Origin: JAHEJB01 sp041748175
GTDB lineage: Bacteria > Bacteroidota > Rhodothermia > Rhodothermales > Rubricoccaceae
DNA: 64,000 nt
Direction: 5' to 3'
Assembly: GCA_041748175.1 (NCBI GenBank)
Contig: JBGTDU010000142.1
Span: 1 to 64,000, forward strand
In this document: positions 1 to 7,844 of the stretch, in pieces
Position numbering within the stretch: position 1 is the stretch's first letter
Layout of the letters: every line of letters begins with the position of its first letter
Translations under genes and position numbers: made by a program
The notes under the pieces: model-generated
Told to the model about the DNA's origin: nothing
Database searches by the model: none
The model's input: only the letters and a program-made list of their open reading frames with translations

Positions 1-343
1 GGCCGAGTGGCGTGAGGCACAGGAAGATCCATGCGAGCTCCGTCACTTGCGGTACGTCGCTCTGGAGAAAGAGGTGGGCCTTGTCGGGGTCGAAGCCTAG
101 CGCCAGGTAATCGAGCGCGATATCGAAGGAATAGCGACTGAGTGCCTCGGCATCCCGCAGGCTGGTTAATGCGTGGTAGTTGACGATGAAATAATAGGCT
201 TCGTCACGGCGCGATTCGTCGTTGCCCAGGGCGACGTGCTGCCGCAGCGCGCCAAAGTAGTTGCCCCAGTGCAGGGCCCCCGACGGCTGGACGCCGGAGA
301 CGACGACATCCGGGAAGCTCTGCGTGTCTGAAGGCGTTTGCAT
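1..343 (-). CDS. trpS: Tryptophan-tRNA ligase, N-terminal part (cut by window edge)
   Basis: The minus-strand frame starting at the ATG ending at 343 stays open to the window edge and gives about 114 residues. Residues 16-29 read SGVQPSGALHWGNY, the class I tryptophanyl-tRNA synthetase nucleotide-binding signature (an HIGH-type motif as in SG.QPSG.LH.GNY). It is followed by YFIVNYHALTS and an FLQSDVPQVTELAW segment typical of TrpRS. The enzyme charges tRNA-Trp in the cytoplasm. The KMSKS half lies outside the window. The start is confirmed because the signature begins about 16 residues in, as in the family. No Shine-Dalgarno sequence is visible; the upstream spacer is a TGCGTA-rich repeat. 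Confidence 0.93.
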   Translation of the reverse strand, partial: MQTPSDTQSFPDVVVSGVQPSGALHWGNYFGALRQHVALGNDESRRDEAYYFIVNYHALTSLRDAEALSRYSFDIALDYLALGFDPDKAHLFLQSDVPQVTELAWIFLCLTPLG

Positions 344-416
344 AGTATTGCGCAATCCGTAGTGCGTAATATGTTCAATGCCGATGCAGAATACGCATCA
401 CGCAAGACACGCTAGA
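344..416. repeat. TGCGTA-rich degenerate intergenic repeat, copy 1
   Basis: This spacer exactly fills the gap between the trpS start and the next stop codon. It contains CGTAGTGCGTAAT and, further on, AATACGCATCACGCAAGACAC. Similar words in the same order occur at 9387-9478 (AGTGCGTAAC... then AATACGCAAAACACGAAGAC) and, rearranged, near 25845-25905. It looks like a degenerate dispersed low-complexity repeat. Any regulatory role is unproven. Confidence 0.55.
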
Positions 417-899
417 TCAACGAGCCGGTTGTGGCATTCGGTTCGTGATCGTGCGCACGACTTCCTGCCGCGTTTCACTGCCTTCCTTCACCACGCCTAG
501 TATGGCGCGCGTGCGCTCTTGGTGGTGGATGGCGTCGATTTCGTTTGCGACCGCGTCACAATAGTCGCGCTCCAGGTCCAGCACACGATGTAGTAATTCC
601 GCGTCTGACGCCAAACTGTCTGCGCTGGCTGGTTCGAGGTCGGTGCCGTTCGGCGGCGTGCCGCCCAGGCTGAAAACGGTTTCGCTCAGCTTCCCGGACT
701 CCGTGCGGGCTCGTGGAAGCAATTCGTCAATCATAACGCTTACGTCGGCGTCATCCAGATTGGCGAGCGCGACATCGTATGCTTTAAGAAGTTCGTGATG
801 CCGACGCACCAGCGGGTTCAGGCGTACGGCGGATGCCTCGCGTGTCGCGTAACGACCGGCGCCGCCCTTGTTCAGAAGTGGTCGGAGGACGCGAAACAT
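417..899 (-). CDS. Putative four-helix-bundle (DUF2383/ferritin-like) protein
   Basis: A 160-residue soluble, helix-rich protein with no signal peptide. Pattern: NPLVRRHHELLKAYDVALANL, then DLERDYCDAVANEIDAIHHQERTRAILGVV, with an acidic spacer between. Paired long helices with scattered His and Glu resemble the PA2169/DUF2383 group of ferritin-like bundles, but I see no clean diiron ExxH pairs, so the family call is tentative. It could equally be an uncharacterised stress or envelope-associated helical protein. It is transcribed toward trpS. Confidence 0.5.
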   Translation of the reverse strand: MFRVLRPLLNKGGAGRYATREASAVRLNPLVRRHHELLKAYDVALANLDDADVSVMIDELLPRARTESGKLSETVFSLGGTPPNGTDLEPASADSLASDAELLHRVLDLERDYCDAVANEIDAIHHQERTRAILGVVKEGSETRQEVVRTITNRMPQPAR

Positions 900-1012
900 G
901 ATGTGCCGGTTGGCTGATGACGTGATCTCCTAAACTCGCCATTCGTGCCCGGCCAGACAATGAAAACCGGGGATAGTTCGACCGGGCACCCACGAGAGCC
1001 TCTCATGCCGGA

Positions 1013-1669
1013 TCAAGGAGAGCCCACCGCTGATGTGTCGGCTGCGTTGCGCGCTTGCCCCGTCGCGGTGCCAAGTTGGGCATCGAGATGGGCGAGAACA
1101 TCGGGGTAGGCGAGCATCAGCGCGTTCTCGTACTCGACGACGATCTCGAAATATGTCATTAAGGAAACCATCGTTGCCGAGAGGTTATCGGGTGCGAACA
1201 TCATCGGGTTCAGCGCTGCGTTGGCAATCGCCTCCTGGGTTAGTTGCAGGAGTCGCTGCAATTCATAGACGGCCGTGACGGTCTTGGTGGTCTGGTAGTC
1301 CAACAGTGCGAGCGCTCCAGTAACATCGGCTGTGCGGAGGGCTGTTTGTTGCAAAAATGCAACGCTAGGACCGTTAAAGCCGGATTGCTCACTCATTTCA
1401 GCGAAAGATCGCGGCACCTCTCCAGACTGCACAACTGTTCGCAGACCTTCAAGCACGCCAGTGTGGTAGGGGAGTCGCGCCTCTATCTCGCGCTGGTTAT
1501 CGGCCAACTCAGTACGGAAATTCTCTAGTGCTTGCCTGCATATATCGTCATTGCGACTTTCCTGTCGCCATTCGCTCACGGCAAAGCCCAGGAGGACAGA
1601 CAGAAAGATGGCGCCTGCCTCTATGGCGAGAATGCCCCACGATATCTTATGCAATTTATTCGATTGCAT
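1013..1669 (-). CDS. Membrane-anchored protein of unknown function (DUF6090-like architecture)
   Basis: 218 residues starting at MQSNKLHK; a longer frame upstream would overlap the preceding transpeptidase gene. Residues about 8-32 (WGILAIEAGAIFLSVLLGFAVSEW) form one membrane span followed by a helical domain, presumably periplasmic. The plan of a short basic N-terminus, one span ending in an SEW/NNW-type tryptophan and an alpha-helical domain is that of the DUF6090 proteins common in Bacteroidota. It starts 7 bases after the L,D-transpeptidase stop, so it probably shares that operon. Function unknown. Confidence 0.55.
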   Translation of the reverse strand: MQSNKLHKISWGILAIEAGAIFLSVLLGFAVSEWRQESRNDDICRQALENFRTELADNQREIEARLPYHTGVLEGLRTVVQSGEVPRSFAEMSEQSGFNGPSVAFLQQTALRTADVTGALALLDYQTTKTVTAVYELQRLLQLTQEAIANAALNPMMFAPDNLSATMVSLMTYFEIVVEYENALMLAYPDVLAHLDAQLGTATGQARNAADTSAVGSP

Positions 1670-1676
1670 ACGTGAT

Positions 1677-3308
1677 TCAGGTTCGCGCGCCAAGTTCAAT
1701 CCCGAGCGCCTCGGCCAGCTTGGCGTCGTGGCCATACACGTCGCTGTAGGTCTGTAATTGGCCGCTTTCATCTACCCAAGCCGTGAAATAGACGAGATGA
1801 ACCGGGACCGGACTTTCGAGATCGACATTCTCAAGTGTCCACGGGCCACTAAACTTGGCCGCCACATCATCCACACTCCATGCGTTCGTTCGGGTCAAAA
1901 TCTCTCGGGCGAGCCCGTCGGGTTCGTGCGCACGGATGCAGCCGTGCGAGTAGGCCCGTCTGTTCTGGCTGAAGGCCCAGCGGGACGGCGTATCGTGAAT
2001 ATAGATGGCGTGATTGTTTGGGAACAGAAATTTGACCCGCCCCATCGCGTTGCCCGGCCCAGGCTCCCGAACCATACCACCCGGTCGAACGCGGCCGTAC
2101 GATTCCATTTGAATGGACGCAGGAATCGTCCACGTTGGGTTGAAGACGATTTGGGTCATCGTATCAGAGAAGACCGGAGTTTGCCAGGCTGGATTGCCGA
2201 CCACCGTGATCATCCGAAAACGCTCAGCGTACGCGTCGCCGTTTCGCTCAAGCACGGCTAGTTCAAACGACGGGATGTTGACGAGGACATGGAAATCTCC
2301 GAAATCATCTGGAAGCCAGCGCCAGCGTTCGAGATTGAGCAGGAGGAGAGGGATGACTTCGCCAGTCGGGCGCGTGTTGAGTGCTTCGCGCGTCGCGGCA
2401 GAGATCACTCCATCTGGCTCGAGCCCATGGCTGGCCTGAAAATTCTTGACGCTCTCGGCCAACGCGGTGTCATACAGCGAAGGCATGGACTCTACCGGAC
2501 CCGAAAGCGCGATACCTTCAAGCTGCATACGTTCTCGCAGTACGGGAACCTGCGCCGACGTATCTCCTGGCGCGAGGGCTCGGCCCACCAGGATCGTTGG
2601 CCAACTCTCTCGCGCAACAAGTGCTCGTTGGCGGGCTACCATCGACCGAAGCGCGCGGTAGGCAGGGTGTTGCGGATGAAGCCGCTCGATCGCTCGGGCC
2701 ACTGCATCTGATTGGCTAGAGTCGGCCAACGCATTGGTCAGAAGTGTGTCCGTTCGCAGGTTTCGTCTCGTCGCGAACCAGCCTGAGCCGTACAGGGCGT
2801 TGACATCTACACGCGGGCCGGAGAGATCGTCGGCCAGGCTAAACACCGCGTTGGTGAGAAGCAGGTCCTGATCTACAAGCGAACCCACGGAATCGGCGAG
2901 CATTGTGCCAGCGCGTCTTCGCAACAACATCGCGTGATAGTCCTCCGGGTCAAGCCCAACATCGGCTGTGGCCAGGAGTAAGGAGACGAGCGTGTCGCGC
3001 GCGGTCGAATCTGTCCATGCCGGAGCGTAAGCGCGTGCGGCGTAGAACGGAGCGACGCTCGGATGAAGCGCAATCCGCTCATCACGTAAAACGGCATGGG
3101 CTGTAGAATCGGCAATCAACCGCGTCCTGATCGCTTCATCAAGCCCCTCGAATGGATCAACCTCCGCCGCCCACGGTAGTTCATCAGGCCATGGCAACTC
3201 ACCTGATCCGGCCGCCAGATAAGCGCCGACCGCTGCTCCGACCATCGCGAGCAGGATGATGGCTACCGCAGCCGGATGTATGCGCAAGCGCTTTTCACGC
3301 TGTGGCAT
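1677..3308 (-). CDS. L,D-transpeptidase (YkuD/YcbB-type), canonical active site
   Basis: 543 residues. An N-terminal span (HPAAVAIILLAMVGAAVGAYLA) anchors it in the inner membrane. A helical middle is followed by a peptidoglycan-binding-like segment (TALAESVKNFQASHGLEPDGVI) and a C-terminal YkuD domain. The domain carries IHDTPSRWAF and then SHGCIR, with catalytic Cys457. The architecture is that of LdtD/YcbB enzymes, which form 3-3 cross-links in periplasmic peptidoglycan. The ATG ending at 3308 is preferred: an upstream TTG start would add only an atypical leader. It lies 132 bases downstream of a paralogue on the same strand, implying tandem duplication. Confidence 0.9.
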   Translation of the reverse strand: MPQREKRLRIHPAAVAIILLAMVGAAVGAYLAAGSGELPWPDELPWAAEVDPFEGLDEAIRTRLIADSTAHAVLRDERIALHPSVAPFYAARAYAPAWTDSTARDTLVSLLLATADVGLDPEDYHAMLLRRRAGTMLADSVGSLVDQDLLLTNAVFSLADDLSGPRVDVNALYGSGWFATRRNLRTDTLLTNALADSSQSDAVARAIERLHPQHPAYRALRSMVARQRALVARESWPTILVGRALAPGDTSAQVPVLRERMQLEGIALSGPVESMPSLYDTALAESVKNFQASHGLEPDGVISAATREALNTRPTGEVIPLLLLNLERWRWLPDDFGDFHVLVNIPSFELAVLERNGDAYAERFRMITVVGNPAWQTPVFSDTMTQIVFNPTWTIPASIQMESYGRVRPGGMVREPGPGNAMGRVKFLFPNNHAIYIHDTPSRWAFSQNRRAYSHGCIRAHEPDGLAREILTRTNAWSVDDVAAKFSGPWTLENVDLESPVPVHLVYFTAWVDESGQLQTYSDVYGHDAKLAEALGIELGART

Positions 3309-3440
3309 TGCGACGGGTGAGAGGTTGAAAACGACGCTTGTGCCTGGCAGGGCGCGAAGGTACGAACGCGACCCCAAACTCTTAACGCTATCCCCAACTC
3401 TTGATGAAAGCCTACATGATTGCGAAGCCAGGGCGCAAAA

Positions 3441-5198
3441 TCAGGAAGAAGTTTCAGCCTCGGCCTCGTAGCCCAGGGCCTCGCGCACACGGAGGTCGCG
3501 ACCGTACACGTCATCAAATATCCGTAGGCGTCCGTCAGCTTCGGCCCAGGCTGTGAAATACAAGAGGTGGGCGGGGACTGGTCTATCCAGCGGAACGATC
3601 CATTCACCCCCTCGGGCCAAAGCGGAATCCACGTTGTCGGCTTCCCAACCGTTTGTTCGATTCAGCAGGAATCTGGCGAGGGCCTTGGCGTTGCCAGCAT
3701 GGATGCAGCCGTTGGAAAAGGCGCGCGCAGGCTTCTCGAAATTGCCCCGATGGTTCGTGTCGTGAATGATGATGGCGTTGTCGTTCGGCATCACGAACTT
3801 TATGCGCCCCATGGGATTGCTGCCGCCCGGCCGCTGGACAAACTGATACTGACCAACCTGTGCGGCCTCCCAATCCACCATCGTCGGGTCCACCCACCTG
3901 CCGCCGGCGTAGACCTCAAACCCCTGCATGGGCAATGTCGTCCCGCTGTCGGCCCGCGCTTGAGGAATAAGACTTCGTGCCTGAATGGAGCGGGGCACAG
4001 CCCACGACGGATTAAATACGATCGACTCGATAGAATCGCTCATCACCGGAGTCGTCCAACTTCCAGCATTCGCCATCCCGATCACTGCGGGCATAGTAAG
4101 TGCGTTGCGGTAACGGCCCTCCGCCGCGGGAAGACGTACGTTCAGCTCAAAGGAGGGTAGGTTGACGAGCACATGGATGTCGCCGAAGTCGTCGGGCAAC
4201 CAGCGCCAGCGTTCGAGATTGATCTCAACCGTTTCGACGAGGTTCTGGATGTCGGTATTGAGCGCTTCCGTGGCGACGCTGGTTAGCACACTATCGCTGC
4301 CAAGGCCGCCGTCCGTCAGGAAGACGTTGAGGGCTCCGGCGAGTTGGTCGTCGAAGAGGAAAACATCGTCAGAATCCCAGCCGTGCGAAGTGGCTTCTCC
4401 GTTGAGGTAGCCGAAGGCGCCAAGGCGGCCGCGTAGATAGGGTACGCGGATCGAGCGGTCGCCGGGAGCGAGTGGCTGGCCTTCCGGAATCGGAGCCCAT
4501 GTTTTTGCGGTGGCCAAGAGCCGTGCGAGTGCGCTCTGCAGGTCACGGTACTCCTCATGAGCTGGTTCTAACGCGGCCAGCGCGATGGCAACGTTTTCGG
4601 CTGAGCCAGTGCGAAGGGCGGCTCGAACGGCCACCGTGTTCAGGGTCGATGTGCCCGCATACCAACCTCCTGGGAAAAGCTTTGCCGGGTCAACCCGGCT
4701 CCCTGAGAGCGCGTCGGCTAACCGCACGACGCCTTCCGTGAGTCGCAGATCGATCTCGGCGAGAAGCTCAGGCCGAGGATCTTCGAGGTCATGCTCCCAA
4801 GCGCTGGCCTCTTCGTTCAGCCTGGAAACCTGAGCGGCAAGCCGCGAAATCTGAGATGTTCTTACCGCCTCCAACCTGATCCCGTGTGCCGAAGAACCGA
4901 GCAAGACGTCAATCAATTGCCGACGTTCTACCGAACTCTCCCACAGCGGCGCGTAACCCCGTGATGCGTACAGTATCGGTATGGACGGATCGAGGGCGAG
5001 CCGATCGCCGGCTACCAGAATGCTCCCCGAGCTGTCGGCAGTGGCGAGAACAGACCGTATTGCGGTCTCAACTGCTTCTGGTGCAATCTCATTGTCCGAC
5101 GAAGAGAACCATCCGTCGAAGATTCCGCCTGCAAACGAAAACAGTAGAATGGCGAGCGGGGCCGCGTGGATTGAAAGTCGGTCCAATGGGGGACGCAT
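3441..5198 (-). CDS. L,D-transpeptidase paralogue with SNGC active-site variant
   Basis: 585 residues, same architecture as the downstream gene: N-terminal hydrophobic anchor (LAILLFSFAGGIFDGWF), long helical region, the shared LERWRWLPDDFGDxHVLVNxPSFEL segment and a C-terminal YkuD domain. The pocket reads IIIHDTNHRGNF and then SNGCIH with Cys498. The first histidine and the nucleophile are kept, but the histidine of the usual SHGC is Asn. It also carries an insert (GFEVYAGGRWVDPTMVDWEA) ahead of the catalytic motif. Either substrate range differs or activity is reduced. First gene of the three-gene minus-strand cluster. Confidence 0.87.
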   Translation of the reverse strand: MRPPLDRLSIHAAPLAILLFSFAGGIFDGWFSSSDNEIAPEAVETAIRSVLATADSSGSILVAGDRLALDPSIPILYASRGYAPLWESSVERRQLIDVLLGSSAHGIRLEAVRTSQISRLAAQVSRLNEEASAWEHDLEDPRPELLAEIDLRLTEGVVRLADALSGSRVDPAKLFPGGWYAGTSTLNTVAVRAALRTGSAENVAIALAALEPAHEEYRDLQSALARLLATAKTWAPIPEGQPLAPGDRSIRVPYLRGRLGAFGYLNGEATSHGWDSDDVFLFDDQLAGALNVFLTDGGLGSDSVLTSVATEALNTDIQNLVETVEINLERWRWLPDDFGDIHVLVNLPSFELNVRLPAAEGRYRNALTMPAVIGMANAGSWTTPVMSDSIESIVFNPSWAVPRSIQARSLIPQARADSGTTLPMQGFEVYAGGRWVDPTMVDWEAAQVGQYQFVQRPGGSNPMGRIKFVMPNDNAIIIHDTNHRGNFEKPARAFSNGCIHAGNAKALARFLLNRTNGWEADNVDSALARGGEWIVPLDRPVPAHLLYFTAWAEADGRLRIFDDVYGRDLRVREALGYEAEAETSS

Positions 5199-5334
5199 GC
5201 GCTAGGGGAAGGGCAAAATGGACGGAGTAACGCCGTCAGTATAACGAATGCTCCCGATCTCGCGAGGTAATTCTTTCCGTACTATACTGGCCTAGAAGCC
5301 CGATTTTCACCACGAAAGCGAGCCGTTCCAGGCC

Positions 5335-6177
5335 ATGACTATGCCCTCTTCTTCCAAGGTTGTTGCCGAACGGGGCACCGGGAACTTCGGTCCGCAGTCT
5401 TTGCTCGACTTCGATCCGGCGCGCGACGGATTTGGCTTTGCCAACCTCTTTACTTGGACGGAGGAAGATCTGGACATGCTGCGCTCTGAACTCGGGCCGC
5501 TCTCGAAGGGCCTTGGAATTGGTGTTCCCGCGCTTGTTGGACGTTCTCTCGGCGGCCGACGAGGATTACTGGTTGGGCTAGCGACCGGTGCGGCTCTTTC
5601 GATTTCTAACATTTTACCGAAGCTCGTTGGCGGAGTCGCCCGAAAATGGCCAACCTTTGGGCTCTGCGGGGGAATGGCTTTGCTTGCAAAGGAGCGATGG
5701 GAGCGGACGCACCATCAACCGACCTCCGAACTTCATCGCGAGGCGCTTCGGCCCATCCTCCGCCTGTATCAGGCACGCACGATTCGGGCTTCGTGGCCCC
5801 GGTTTTTAAAGTACTGGCTTCGGGCGCAGGTGACCCCTGGTGTGTTTTCGGTTGACGAACTGGACGCTGAAGCGGAAATAGCTATGGCTCAGATTGACGC
5901 CGGGCGGCTCGCTATTCTCGGCCTCGTAGGCGATGCGCCCGATCCGTTCGCGACGCATCAAGTCGTCGCGTTTGGTTATGACGAGGCCTTGGATCGAACG
6001 GATTTTTATGTCTACGACCCCAACGCTCCGGGACGCACGCGACGCGTCGTCATCCGCGAAAAGGATGGAAAGACGTTCATCGAGACCGACCTGCCCACAG
6101 GGCCGAAAAAGGAAGGCGGCTACCACATTTCGAAAACGACGGGCAGCCTCTCCATGATGTTTGTCGTCCCTCTCTAG
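5335..6177 (+). CDS. Uncharacterised protein with GLCGGM motif, putative papain-fold cysteine peptidase
   Basis: 280 residues, no recognised name. A glycine-rich hydrophobic stretch (about 62-100) precedes WPTFGLCGGMALLAKE, with Cys111 at the start of a helix. Near the C-terminus come THQVVAFGYD (His208) and FYVYDPNAPG (Asp228, Asn230). The order Cys-helix, His-strand, Asp/Asn-strand is that of papain-fold peptidases, and the GLCGGM word recurs in unclassified proteins of several phyla. The peptidase assignment is inference; a lyase or transglutaminase fold with the same triad is possible. A TATACT box at 5283-5288 could be a -10 element. The stop codon lies inside a CTAG that begins a palindromic element. 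Confidence 0.55.
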   Translation: MTMPSSSKVVAERGTGNFGPQSLLDFDPARDGFGFANLFTWTEEDLDMLRSELGPLSKGLGIGVPALVGRSLGGRRGLLVGLATGAALSISNILPKLVGGVARKWPTFGLCGGMALLAKERWERTHHQPTSELHREALRPILRLYQARTIRASWPRFLKYWLRAQVTPGVFSVDELDAEAEIAMAQIDAGRLAILGLVGDAPDPFATHQVVAFGYDEALDRTDFYVYDPNAPGRTRRVVIREKDGKTFIETDLPTGPKKEGGYHISKTTGSLSMMFVVPL

Positions 6178-6341
6178 GGGCCTGTCGGACTTAGGCAGAT
6201 TCTACTGCGGCGGTGGTTAATCGGCCCATTTCTCCGCTCTTTTTCGTTACATAGTCCCGCTATGCGCCTCAAAAGAGCGAATAACTTGTCTCGATTACCC
6301 ACTCGCCTCGTGACGAACCCCTTAGTCCGCCAGACCCCTAG
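6174..6341. mobile_element. CTAG-ended miniature inverted-repeat element, family A copy 1 (168 bp)
   Basis: Terminal inverted repeats of about 22 bases: left CTAGGGGCCTGTCGGACTTA, right end the reverse complement of CTAGGGGTCTGGCGGACTAA. A second 168-bp copy at 55714-55881 differs at about 11 positions by eye. No coding capacity. The left CTAG contains the stop of the plus-strand gene and the right CTAG contains the stop of the convergent TerC gene. This fits insertion into one CTAG shared by two overlapping convergent stops, with a 4-base target duplication. It may also act as a bidirectional terminator hairpin. Confidence 0.8.
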
Positions 6342-7306
6342 AAGGGCAACTCATCCCGCTTCGCTCTGGCAACAACCCACCAGGAGATCAGCGCCGAGCC
6401 TCCAATCAGGGTGGCGACGACGACGAGCGAGACCCACGTCGGAATGTGCAGACGCTCGGCAACGAGCAATTTCAAACCAATGAACACGAGGATCAGGCCT
6501 AGACCAACGTGCAAATATCGGATGCGCTCGATCAGCCCCGCCAGGACAAAGAACAGGGCACGAAGGCCGACGACGGCCATAATATTTGAGCCGTACGCAA
6601 GAAACGGATCCGTTGTGATGCCAAGAATGGCAGGGATGGAATCGAAGGCGAAGACGACGTCCGTCACTTCGATCATCACGAGGACGAGGAAGAGCGGCGT
6701 TACCAACGTGTAGCCCATCTTCCGGATAAAAAAGTGGTCACTGTGGTAGTCCGTAGTCAGCGGCAGGACGCGTCGGAGGTACAGGAGAAGCTTGTTACTC
6801 TTCGGGGCCTCGGCAACGCTGTCCGTGAAGAGCATCCTCCCTCCGGTTGCGATGAGGAACGCACCAAACACATAGAGCAACCAGGCGAATCGATCAACCA
6901 ACGCCACGCCGGCCAGGATCATCGTGGCTCGCATCACGATCGCCCCGAACACCCCCCAGAAGAGCACGCGATGCTGGTATCTCGGTGGGACCGCGAAGTA
7001 GCCGAACAGTACGGCGATCACGAACAGGTTGTCGACTGACAACGAGATCTCGATGAGGTAGCCGGTGAAAAAAGTTAGCCCCGCGTCGATGCCGTAACGA
7101 GCCCCGATCAGCACATTGACGAAGAGGGCGGCGCCGACGAAAAAAGCAGACGTTTTCAGCGCCTCACCGAAGGTGATCTTGTGCGCCCTCCGGTTGAAGC
7201 CGTATAGATCGACCAGCAGCAACGCCACCACGAAGGCGTTGAAGCCAAGCCATATCGGTCCTGATACGTCCAGATGGCGCACTTCCATTGGTAGGAGCGG
7301 AGCCAT
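6338..7306 (-). CDS. TerC family integral membrane protein
   Basis: 322 residues from the ATG ending at 7306, with about nine membrane spans. Conserved TerC acidic residues lie within membrane segments: ISLSVDNLFVI and MIEVTDVVFAFDSIPAILGI, the latter nearly the family signature. A cytoplasmic loop contains TDYHSDHFF. TerC/Alx proteins act in Mn2+ export and co-translational metallation of secreted proteins; earlier annotations call them tellurite resistance. The start is set downstream of the preceding gene's stop (7324). The first 60 bases of the longer frame would overlap that gene. Its stop codon is provided by the right end of the miniature element. Confidence 0.92.
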   Translation of the reverse strand: MAPLLPMEVRHLDVSGPIWLGFNAFVVALLLVDLYGFNRRAHKITFGEALKTSAFFVGAALFVNVLIGARYGIDAGLTFFTGYLIEISLSVDNLFVIAVLFGYFAVPPRYQHRVLFWGVFGAIVMRATMILAGVALVDRFAWLLYVFGAFLIATGGRMLFTDSVAEAPKSNKLLLYLRRVLPLTTDYHSDHFFIRKMGYTLVTPLFLVLVMIEVTDVVFAFDSIPAILGITTDPFLAYGSNIMAVVGLRALFFVLAGLIERIRYLHVGLGLILVFIGLKLLVAERLHIPTWVSLVVVATLIGGSALISWWVVARAKRDELPF

Positions 7307-7323
7307 GTCCGCCCGGGCGATGG

Positions 7324-7830
7324 CTAGGCTTCGCTCAGGTCGCGGTGGCCGAAGTAGTAGAGGCACATTCGCAGCTTGCGGGCCTTCAACGCGCCAAACC
7401 CAGGGAAGGCGAGGACACGTTTTTCAACTTCTGCATTCGATCCTTCCTTCCAGATGTTGGCGGCGTCGCCATCATATTCGTCCACAAGTTTATTGGCTAT
7501 CTGGAGCGTCGTATCGACCATCTTGTTGGAAAACCTGTGGACGGCCGGCTTCTCGGTGAAGATTGCCGCGAACTTCTCCCGGTCCATCTTCGCGATCTTT
7601 TTCATATCGAGATGGCCGAGCCGCTGCTTCAACTTTAGCGGGCCAATGAAGGCAACCTCGGCAAGTACTCGCTGGTCGTATAGGAGCCCCAGGAAAACCG
7701 CGTTGGCGCTCTCGCGGAGGAACGCGTCCGCCTCCGGGTCTTTCGTCGCCGTGCCTTCCTCTTTCAGGCGGTTCATCATGCGGACGAGGCCGCCTTCGAG
7801 GTCGGAGTAATCGGATGCGTCAATCGGCAT
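7324..7830 (-). CDS. HhH-GPD type base-excision DNA repair protein (TIGR03252-like)
   Basis: 168 residues. The N-terminal half has FLGLLYDQRVLAEVAFIGPLKLKQRLG, typical of the short uncharacterised HhH-GPD proteins (F..G.L.DQ.V..E.AF.GP). The C-terminus carries a helix-hairpin-helix like stretch VLAFPGFGALKARKLRMCLYYFG. Unlike EndoIII/AlkA enzymes it is short and lacks an iron-sulfur cluster. By family knowledge it is a candidate DNA glycosylase; the substrate is unknown. It sits between cysS (15 bases upstream) and terC (17 bases downstream), so the three are probably co-transcribed. Confidence 0.8.
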   Translation of the reverse strand: MPIDASDYSDLEGGLVRMMNRLKEEGTATKDPEADAFLRESANAVFLGLLYDQRVLAEVAFIGPLKLKQRLGHLDMKKIAKMDREKFAAIFTEKPAVHRFSNKMVDTTLQIANKLVDEYDGDAANIWKEGSNAEVEKRVLAFPGFGALKARKLRMCLYYFGHRDLSEA

Positions 7831-7844
7831 GGGAAGGAGGAGGG

